From contig DASVSC010000214.1 of assembly GCA_036388295.1 (NCBI GenBank), forward strand, positions 1 through 8,042: a stretch of 8,042 bases of DNA, read 5' to 3'. Of the stretch, positions 1 to 5,056 are shown piece by piece. A program made the translations under genes and the position numbers. Below the pieces are notes generated by a model, which made no database searches, had not been told where the DNA came from, and was given only the letters and a program-made list of their open reading frames with translations. Source of the DNA: RYN-431 sp036388295. Lineage in GTDB: Bacteria > Planctomycetota > Phycisphaerae > Tepidisphaerales > Tepidisphaeraceae. Position 1 is the stretch's first letter. Each line of letters starts with the position of its first letter.

Positions 1-2127
1 CTTGAGAGCGTGCCCGCGGAAGCGCTGCCCGCGCTGTCCGGGCGCGTCTGCTTTTTGTCGCGTGAAGATGACCGAGGCCATGGCCACTTAAGTGGCCATG
101 CCTTAGCGGGCCCGTTTGCGGTCGATTGGTCGGATATCAAAATCGGTTTAAGGCTCGCTGCTGACCTCGTTAAAGTCGACACGGAACACCGGCCCGCCGC
201 CGATTCGTTGCTCGGCCGCACGGCGGTCGTGGACACGCTCGCCGACGCCATCGAATTGCACCGCGTCGGCCCGGCCGAGTGGCGGTACGTGACGAAGCAG
301 GGCCACGTCGTCGAGCCCGACGGCGCGATCAAGGCCGGCCCGTTCTCCGCCGGCATGGGCCTGCTGTCGCGGCGCAGCGAACTCGACGCGATCGTTCAGC
401 AGATCGCCGAAGTCGACCGCACCATCGCCGGGTTCACTGCCGAACTCAGCCAGAGCAGCCAGCAGGCCCGGCAGGTGGAAGAGACGATCAACCAGGTCCG
501 CAACGCGGTCTACCAGCTCAACACGAAGAAGGTCGAACTGACGAGCCAGCAGCAGCAGACGCGCGACCGCCTGGCCTCGCTCGGCCGCGAATTGCCGCTG
601 CTGGACCGCGAACTGGCGAACCTGCTGGCGCAAACCGGCAAGCTGGCCGAGGAAGAAACCACGGCCGCCGCGCAGAAGGCGGAACTGGACGCGCAGCAGG
701 CGCAGCTGCAGCAGCAAATCGAACAGGCGACCCAGCAGCACAAGCAACTCGTCGAAGCGTCACGGCACCTCGGCGAAGAACTCACCCTCTGCCGCGTCGC
801 GCTCGGCCAGGTGCAGGAAAAACAACTCGCCAGCCGGCAGACGGTCGAACGCTTGAAGGCCCAACGGCAAGAGGCGGCCCAGCAGATCGAACGCCTCAGC
901 AAGTCCGCCGCGGGGCTGGGCGACCGTCAGGAAGCCGCCCGCGCCGAAGCACAAAAGGCCGCCCACGACGAGCAGACGCACCAGCAACGCGTGGCCGAAT
1001 TGAAGGAGCGCGTCGCGGACCTGACGACGCAGCTGCAGGAACAGCTCGAATCGGTGCGCAGCCTGTCCGCCAAAGTCGAAAGCATTCGCGGCCTGCACGG
1101 CGAGTTGGAGACGAAGCGGCACCAGCTGCAGATTCAGCAAAGCGAATTAAGCGTCCGCCGCGAAGGGCTCGTCGGCCGCACGCAGGACGAACTGCAGATC
1201 AATCTCGCCGAGCGTTACACCGACATCGTCGCCGAATACAAAGGCGAGCGGCCCGGCTCGGCAATCGTCACCGCCGAAGACCGCGGCCCGTTCCCGTACG
1301 ACGCCGGCAGCACCGACTGGGATGAAGTCGCCCGGGAAATCAAAGACCTCAAAGAGAAGATCGGCCGCCTCGGCAACGTGAATCTCGACGCCATCGGCGA
1401 ACTGGACGAACTCGAAGGCCGCCAGACGTTCTACGCCGGGCAGCTGGACGATTTGCGGCAGGCGAAGGCGGAGCTGGAAAAGCTGATCGACGAGATCAAC
1501 GCCGAAAGCGGCATCCGCTTCGAGCAGACGTTCAACGCCGTGCGCGAGCACTTCAAGGAACTGTTCCGCCAACTGTTCGGCGGCGGCAGCGCCGACATTT
1601 TCCTGGAGCTGGAAGTCGAAGACCGCGAAGCGATGCGCGCCCGCGGCCCGAGCGAAGACGGCTCGCCCCGGCCGGTGCTGCGTAAGACGGTCGACCCGCT
1701 CGACGCCGGCATTGAAATCATCGCCCGGCCGCCGGGCAAAAAACCGGTGTCGATCACACAACTGTCCGGCGGCGAGAAGGCGATGACCTGCATCGCGCTG
1801 CTGATGGGCATTTTCAAGAGCAAGCCCAGCCCGTTCTGCATTCTGGACGAAGTCGACGCGCCACTGGACGAAGCCAACAACGTCCGCTTCGGCCAGATCG
1901 TTCAGGCCTTCACCAGCCTCAGCCAATTCATCGTCATCACCCACCACAAGCGCACGATGCAGATCGGCGATCTGCTCTACGGCGTGACCCAGCAAGAGCA
2001 GGGCGTCAGCCGACGCGTGGCGGTGAAGTTCGACCAGGTGGCGCAAGGCGGACGCATCAGCGAAGCGGCCATCAACGACGCCGACCAGCGGGAAGAAGTC
2101 GAGGCGGACGTGGAAGTGGGCGTCTGA
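1..2127 (+). CDS. smc: Chromosome segregation protein SMC, 3' part (5' end outside window)
   Basis: This is the C-terminal 708 residues of an SMC ATPase, the core of the bacterial condensin that compacts and segregates the chromosome. The frame is open to base 1, so the GTG at 10 is an internal codon and the N-terminal Walker A head and first coil lie upstream. Visible residues about 13-122 form the hinge (GRVCFL, then AADLVKVD and LLGRTAVVD, ending in a Gly-rich AGPFSAGMG). Residues about 124-385 are a Gln/Ala-rich coiled coil. A less helical segment follows (about 395-450), then the C-terminal head with LGNVN (457-461), LFGGG (525-529), the ABC signature LSGGEK (588-593) and Walker B CILDE with D616 and E617. 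All motifs needed for the C-terminal half are intact. The gene ends with TGA at 2125-2127. No ScpA or ScpB gene is adjacent. Identification is secure; the planctomycete flavour is inference. Confidence 0.96.
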   Translation, partial: LESVPAEALPALSGRVCFLSREDDRGHGHLSGHALAGPFAVDWSDIKIGLRLAADLVKVDTEHRPAADSLLGRTAVVDTLADAIELHRVGPAEWRYVTKQGHVVEPDGAIKAGPFSAGMGLLSRRSELDAIVQQIAEVDRTIAGFTAELSQSSQQARQVEETINQVRNAVYQLNTKKVELTSQQQQTRDRLASLGRELPLLDRELANLLAQTGKLAEEETTAAAQKAELDAQQAQLQQQIEQATQQHKQLVEASRHLGEELTLCRVALGQVQEKQLASRQTVERLKAQRQEAAQQIERLSKSAAGLGDRQEAARAEAQKAAHDEQTHQQRVAELKERVADLTTQLQEQLESVRSLSAKVESIRGLHGELETKRHQLQIQQSELSVRREGLVGRTQDELQINLAERYTDIVAEYKGERPGSAIVTAEDRGPFPYDAGSTDWDEVAREIKDLKEKIGRLGNVNLDAIGELDELEGRQTFYAGQLDDLRQAKAELEKLIDEINAESGIRFEQTFNAVREHFKELFRQLFGGGSADIFLELEVEDREAMRARGPSEDGSPRPVLRKTVDPLDAGIEIIARPPGKKPVSITQLSGGEKAMTCIALLMGIFKSKPSPFCILDEVDAPLDEANNVRFGQIVQAFTSLSQFIVITHHKRTMQIGDLLYGVTQQEQGVSRRVAVKFDQVAQGGRISEAAINDADQREEVEADVEVGV
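75..103. repeat. Near-perfect palindrome inside the smc hinge coding sequence
   Basis: Bases 79-100 are a perfect 22-bp palindrome, with arm CATGGCCACTT followed by its exact reverse complement and no loop. If C78 is bulged out, the symmetry extends three more pairs on each side (75-103). It is read in frame as H-G-H-L-S-G-H within the SMC hinge, between FLSRE and AADLV. The codons around it include three TTA codons (88, 103, 148) and AGT, unlike the GC-ending codons in the rest of the gene. It may be a small inserted palindromic element that kept the frame, or chance in a variable hinge loop. Confidence 0.6.
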
Positions 2128-2136
2128 AAAAAGGGT

Positions 2137-2212
2137 TTAGCCACACATGAACTCAGATAAAGACAAGATCTGCTTCTTCTATCTGTGTTCATCTGTGCGA
2201 ATCTGTGGCTAA
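2137..2212. repeat. Degenerate inverted repeat made of 10-nt ATCTGTG units
   Basis: The right arm is three tandem 10-nt units, each beginning ATCTGTG (2181, 2191, 2201). The left arm carries three decayed units of the reverse complement (consensus CACAGAT), in phase at 10 nt. The ends TTAGCCACA and TGTGGCTAA pair perfectly over 9 bp; further in, about 20 of the first 29 positions pair, leaving a loop near 2168-2180. The element fills most of the gap between the smc stop and the next gene and is AT-richer than both flanks. I recall similar ATC(T/C)GTG-type repeats between genes in planctomycetes and other environmental bacteria, but could not verify this. A transcript of either strand could fold, so it might serve as a terminator or processing site. 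Confidence 0.7.
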
Positions 2213-2226
2213 CATCTTTGCTCTTC

Positions 2227-2733
2227 ATGCGTCCGATTCGCGTCCACTCCATTAAATTCAACGGGGCGAAGCATTACCGCTTCGCCAGCCATGTCGTAGA
2301 CGTTTCCGACTCACAAATCTGTGTCTATTCCGCACCCGGCACCGCGCTGGACAGCTATCGTGGACAGTTGACGTCCGTCTCGCACAACCTTCGGTTCTAT
2401 TGGCCGGACCGGCACTGGAACCTTTCGGTGCGGTGGCGGCCGGACTGGTCGTTGGAAGACTACTACGTCAACATTGCCACACCGGCGACGTGGGATGAAC
2501 AGACGATCGATTGGGTCGATCTGGATCTGGATCTGATTCTGTCGCCCGCTTCGCCCGAGCCGTGGCTGGACGACGAGGACGAGTTTCGGCGGCACAGCGC
2601 GGCTTGGCAGTACCCGGCCGATCTGGTGTCGCGTTGCTGGGCGACGGTCGATGACGTGCGGCACTTGATGCGGACGCGCCGGCCGCCGTTCGACGGGTCG
2701 CTCGCCCATTGGCGGCCGGCGGAGGGCTCATGA
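2227..2733 (+). CDS. DUF402 family protein (FomD/Ntdp-like, possible nucleotide phosphohydrolase)
   Basis: The 168-residue product matches the DUF402 pattern: a beta-rich N-terminal part with WR at 70-71, YYVNIATP at 79-86, the acidic strand VDLDLDLIL at 97-105, LDDEDEF at 114-120, then a helical tail ending in PPF at 153-155. Members studied elsewhere include the nucleoside di/triphosphatase Ntdp and FomD of fosfomycin synthesis, which cleave phosphoanhydride bonds using divalent metals held by such acidic residues. The substrate here is unknown. The ATG at 2227 is chosen because the frame can open as early as 2185 only by translating through the inverted repeat, and the extra residues do not look like the family. 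No Shine-Dalgarno sequence precedes it. The stop overlaps the next start (ATGA), so the two genes are probably translated together. Confidence 0.75.
   Translation: MRPIRVHSIKFNGAKHYRFASHVVDVSDSQICVYSAPGTALDSYRGQLTSVSHNLRFYWPDRHWNLSVRWRPDWSLEDYYVNIATPATWDEQTIDWVDLDLDLILSPASPEPWLDDEDEFRRHSAAWQYPADLVSRCWATVDDVRHLMRTRRPPFDGSLAHWRPAEGS
2721..2726 (+). promoter_or_regulatory. Shine-Dalgarno site for the phosphoesterase gene
   Basis: GGAGGG lies 3 nt before the ATG at 2730, inside the end of the DUF402 gene. It favours 2730 over the TTG at 2709 as the start. The phosphoesterase consensus begins at once with a strand leading into SDTH, which also supports the ATG. The spacing is shorter than usual. 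Confidence 0.55.
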
Positions 2734-3224
2734 TCGTTGGCATCCTGTCCGACACCCACGGCCGCGCCGATACGGCCGCCGTCGCCGTTCGTCTGCTGCG
2801 CGAGCAGAAGGCCGAATACCTGATTCACTGCGGCGACGTGTGCGGCGAAACCGTGCTCGACGCGCTGGCGGGCGTGCCGAGCGCGTTCGTGTACGGGAAC
2901 AACGACTACGACCGCGTCGACCTCGCCCGCTACGCCCACGCGCTGGGCATTCAATGCCTCGGCGATGGCGGCACGCTGGACCTGGGCGGGAAGAGAATTG
3001 CCGTCACGCACGGCGACAACTCGCGGACGGTGACGCAGCTGGCGTCGAAGATGACTGGGGCGCACTACCTGCTGACGGGCCACACGCACCAGCGTCACGA
3101 CCGGCGCGTCGGGTCGGTGCGGTGGATCAATCCGGGCGCGCTCTATCGGGCGCTGGTTCGGTCCGTGGCGGTGCTGGACGTGTCGACCGACACGCTGACG
3201 TTCCTGAACGTGCCGGACGACTGA
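2730..3224 (+). CDS. YfcE/MJ0936-type metallophosphoesterase
   Basis: This 164-residue protein has the full calcineurin-like phosphoesterase motif set in order: D8 and H10 (SDTH), D36 (CGDV), N58 (GNND), H94 (THGD), and H118 with H120 (GHTH). These ligate a dinuclear metal centre, usually manganese, and cleave phosphodiester or phosphomonoester bonds. Length and compact motif spacing fit the small YfcE/MJ0936 class of soluble phosphodiesterases, whose natural substrates are mostly unknown. There is no signal peptide or membrane segment, so it should be cytoplasmic. The start ATG overlaps the DUF402 stop by ATGA, suggesting an operon of two phosphate-ester or anhydride hydrolases; a shared pathway is inference only. 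The stop is TGA at 3222-3224. Confidence 0.9.
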   Translation: MIVGILSDTHGRADTAAVAVRLLREQKAEYLIHCGDVCGETVLDALAGVPSAFVYGNNDYDRVDLARYAHALGIQCLGDGGTLDLGGKRIAVTHGDNSRTVTQLASKMTGAHYLLTGHTHQRHDRRVGSVRWINPGALYRALVRSVAVLDVSTDTLTFLNVPDD

Positions 3225-3243
3225 GACGAATGAGCGGATGGGA

Positions 3244-3272
3244 TTCGCTCCACCAGTGTTTCGGACTACACT
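3244..3272 (+). promoter_or_regulatory. Possible promoter for a leaderless GNAT transcript
   Basis: TACACT at 3267-3272 resembles a -10 box, and TTCGCT at 3244-3249 is a poor -35 at 17-nt spacing. Transcription would begin about 7 nt after the -10, that is at or next to the ATG at 3280. This would make the mRNA leaderless and would explain the lack of a Shine-Dalgarno sequence. The boxes are weak matches and may be chance. Confidence 0.22.
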
Positions 3273-3279
3273 CGGGCGT

Positions 3280-3777
3280 ATGCCGGACGATGGGATCGTC
3301 ATTCGCAGCTTCACCCCGGCCGACGAGGCCGCGTGCCAGGCGCTCTACCACGAAGGCGCGGCCGGCGGACTGATCGCCCCGAACGACACCGGCCTCGACA
3401 TCGACGACATCCAAATGGCCTACATGACGCCGCCAGGCAACCATTTCTGGGTCGCCGTAGGTGCGAAGCGCGACGTGGTGGGCATGATCGGCGTGATGCA
3501 CTCCGACGGCGTCGGCGAAATCCGCCGGCTGCGCGTGGCGGAGGCGCACCAGCGACGGGGCATCGGGTCGCGGCTGCTGGAAAAGGCCCTGACCTTCTGC
3601 CGTGAACAGAACTATTTAAAAGTTGCCCTCGACACGGTCGTCGACCGCGAGCCGGCGATGAAGTTGTTCGGGAAGTATCACTTCCGGCACGGCAAGTCGC
3701 GTCGCTATTCGGGCAAGGAACTTATGTACTTTTACCTCGACCTCTATTCGGGTGAAACGAAGGACGCGAACGGATGA
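3280..3777 (+). CDS. GNAT family N-acetyltransferase
   Basis: The 165-residue product has the GNAT fold signature. IVIRSFTPADEAA at 6-18 is the usual first strand and helix. EIRRLRV at 80-86 leads into the acetyl-CoA pyrophosphate loop QRRGIG (91-96, pattern Q/R-x-x-G-x-G/A) and helix SRLLEKAL. LKVALDT (113-119) and EPAMKLFGKYHFR (124-136) form motif B. It therefore transfers an acyl group from acyl-CoA to an amine; the acceptor cannot be read from sequence. The start at 3280 is preferred because the domain begins five residues later. An in-frame ATG at 3238 would add 14 residues with no family resemblance. Its stop overlaps the gmhA start (ATGA), so the two are probably co-expressed, and an envelope sugar or cell-surface amine is a conceivable target, by inference only. 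Confidence 0.88.
   Translation: MPDDGIVIRSFTPADEAACQALYHEGAAGGLIAPNDTGLDIDDIQMAYMTPPGNHFWVAVGAKRDVVGMIGVMHSDGVGEIRRLRVAEAHQRRGIGSRLLEKALTFCREQNYLKVALDTVVDREPAMKLFGKYHFRHGKSRRYSGKELMYFYLDLYSGETKDANG
3759..3764 (+). promoter_or_regulatory. Shine-Dalgarno site for gmhA
   Basis: GAAGGA lies 9 nt before the ATG at 3774, within the GNAT gene. It supports 3774 over the in-frame ATG at 3783, which has only a purine run directly against it. Confidence 0.5.
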
Positions 3778-4355
3778 AAAGGATGTCGTCCGGCTATTTG
3801 GCCGAATCGTTGGAGCAGACCGCCGCGCTCGTGCCGCTCGTGGGCGAGATGGGGCCGGTCGTGGACCAGGTGGCGTCGGTGCTGACCGGGGCGTGGGACG
3901 CCGGCAACAAGGTGATGTTCGCCGGCAACGGCGGGTCGGCGGCGGACGCGATGCACTTTGCCGAGGAATTGGTCGTGCGCTACCGCCGCGACCGCCGTGC
4001 CCTCGCCGCCCTGGCGTTTCTTGACCCGACGACGATCACCTGCGCCGGCAATGACATGGGCTACGACCACGTCTTCAGCCGCCAGATCGAGGCCCTCGGC
4101 CGCCCCGGCGACGTCTTCGTCGGCCTGACCACCAGCGGCAACAGCACGAACGTCGCCAACGCCTTCGCGGCCGCCAAGAAGCTCGGCATCACCACTGTCG
4201 GCTTCCTCGGCAAAGACGGCGGCCGGTGCCGGGCCATTTGTGACGTGCCGCTGATCGTGCCCAGCCCGGTGACCGCTCGCGTCCAGGAAATGCACAAGCT
4301 GATCTTCCATAGCCTGTGCGAATACGTGGATGCGTGGGCGCTGGGCGAAGTCTAA
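3774..4355 (+). CDS. gmhA: Sedoheptulose-7-phosphate isomerase (phosphoheptose isomerase)
   Basis: This 193-residue SIS-domain protein converts D-sedoheptulose 7-phosphate to D-glycero-D-manno-heptose 7-phosphate, the first step to ADP-heptose for lipopolysaccharide core or glycoprotein heptose. It shows the sugar-phosphate loop GNGGSAADA (51-59), H61 and E65, NDMGYDHVF (93-101), the Ser-rich loop TTSGNSTNV (119-127), FLGKDGG (144-150), and the C-terminal TARVQEMHKLIFH (167-179). H61, E65, Q171 and H179 correspond by position to the zinc and catalytic residues known in E. coli GmhA. Length is normal for the family. DiaA, a related non-enzymatic SIS protein, is the main alternative, but the retained E65 and H179 argue for the enzyme. 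No hldE, gmhB or hldD is in view, so the rest of the pathway lies elsewhere. The stop is TAA at 4353-4355, 12 nt before a terminator-like stem. Confidence 0.92.
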   Translation: MKRMSSGYLAESLEQTAALVPLVGEMGPVVDQVASVLTGAWDAGNKVMFAGNGGSAADAMHFAEELVVRYRRDRRALAALAFLDPTTITCAGNDMGYDHVFSRQIEALGRPGDVFVGLTTSGNSTNVANAFAAAKKLGITTVGFLGKDGGRCRAICDVPLIVPSPVTARVQEMHKLIFHSLCEYVDAWALGEV

Positions 4356-4367
4356 AATGTCATGCTT

Positions 4368-4429
4368 GGCCTAGTGGCTCTGGCTCTCTCCCGGCCATAC
4401 CGGGAGAGAGAGCCAGAAGCCGCTAGGCC
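4368..4429. terminator. Long convergent stem-loop, probable bidirectional terminator
   Basis: The left arm 4368-4394 pairs with 4400-4429 over about 27 positions, with one G-T pair, a 2-nt AG bulge in the right arm and one unpaired A. The loop is CCATA (4395-4399). It sits between convergent genes, starting 13 nt after the gmhA stop on the plus strand and overlapping the stop codon of the minus-strand hydrolase (4423-4425). Neither side has a U-run, so it is not a classical intrinsic terminator. The core CTCTCCCGG-loop-CCGGGAGAG resembles repeats I recall after genes in planctomycete genomes (not verified here). Confidence 0.75.
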
Positions 4430-4989
4430 TCCACATTCATCGTCTTCAGATTGAGCTGGTCGCTCCGGCACACCGTTGTGCCACAGAAGCGTTTGAGTTG
4501 ATCGAGGGCGATGTTGTGGTCGCCGTCGCTCTCGGCCGCGCAGCAGTCGCTCAGGGCGGTGATGTCGTATTCGTGCATGTACGCGTCGTGGGCGCTGAAC
4601 AGCACGCAGATGTTGGTTGCGATGCCGGTCAGGATCAGGCGGCGGACCTTCAACGACTCCAGCAGCGGCACCATCGACGTCGCGAAAAAGCACGAATGCT
4701 TCGGCTTCAGAATGAAGTAATCGTCCGGCCCCGGCTTAAGCCGCTCGGCAACGCGGCGGCCGCGGGCTTCGGGGCGGGTCACGTGGCGATACACGTCCTC
4801 GAAGTTGCTGCGCCAATGGCCGAAATTGTCGTTGGCGTAGATCACCGGCACGCCCGCCGCCCGGGCGGCGTCGCGGCTGCGCAGCAGTGGGTCGGTCATG
4901 CGTTCGGCCCAGGGGAGCACGTTCTCGCCGCCGGGAAACTCCAGGTCATTGATGACGTCGATGATAATCAGCGCGGTGTCGCTCGGCAT
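4423..4989 (-). CDS. Isochorismatase-family cysteine hydrolase
   Basis: The 188-residue product has the isochorismatase-like alpha/beta fold. ALIIIDVIND (6-15) supplies the catalytic aspartate D11, ILKPKHSCF (93-101) the lysine K95, and TGIATNICV (121-129) the nucleophile C128, preceded by the typical cis-peptide position I123-A124. The family includes nicotinamidases, N-carbamoylsarcosine amidases, ureido-type amidohydrolases and true isochorismatases; the presence of the Cys points to an amide hydrolase rather than isochorismatase sensu stricto, but the substrate is unknown. ATG at 4989 is preferred over the TTG at 4995, since the first strand follows at once. No Shine-Dalgarno sequence is seen. 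A TATCAT box ends 5 nt before the ATG, which could mean a leaderless transcript, though no -35 is apparent because a GC stem lies there. The 3' end runs into the convergent stem-loop. Confidence 0.9.
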   Translation of the reverse strand: MPSDTALIIIDVINDLEFPGGENVLPWAERMTDPLLRSRDAARAAGVPVIYANDNFGHWRSNFEDVYRHVTRPEARGRRVAERLKPGPDDYFILKPKHSCFFATSMVPLLESLKVRRLILTGIATNICVLFSAHDAYMHEYDITALSDCCAAESDGDHNIALDQLKRFCGTTVCRSDQLNLKTMNVEA

Positions 4990-4999
4990 GCGCAATGAT

Positions 5000-5029
5000 A
5001 CGCCCCCGCGCCGGGCGGCGCGGGGGCGT
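5000..5029 (-). terminator. GC-rich stem-loop after the protease gene
   Basis: Bases 5000-5012 pair perfectly with 5017-5029 (13 bp, one A-T and the rest G-C) around the loop GGGC. It begins 27 nt past the protease stop on the minus strand and ends 10 nt before the hydrolase ATG. There is no following U-run. It probably stops or trims the protease transcript, and it separates that transcript from the hydrolase gene. Confidence 0.65.
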
Positions 5030-5056
5030 GTCAGGGCGAACTTCGCATGAAAATCG

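Noticed and set aside
1147..2046. 299-codon open frame on the minus strand opposite smc
   Set aside because: It is a shadow of the GC-biased smc codons; its translation has no recognisable motifs, while the smc frame has all family motifs.
2185..2226. Upstream extension of the DUF402 gene
   Set aside because: It would translate the inverted repeat and add residues not seen in the family; the ATG at 2227 is a normal start.
2518..2535. Three tandem GATCTG copies
   Set aside because: They encode the conserved alternating Asp-Leu strand of DUF402, so the repeat is explained by protein sequence.
3238..3279. Upstream in-frame ATG as start for the GNAT gene
   Set aside because: The 14 added residues do not resemble the family, there is no Shine-Dalgarno sequence, and the domain begins right after the ATG at 3280.
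2463..3314. 283-codon open frame on the minus strand
   Set aside because: It lies opposite the DUF402 and phosphoesterase genes, which have intact family motifs; its Arg/Val-rich composition is typical of an antisense shadow.
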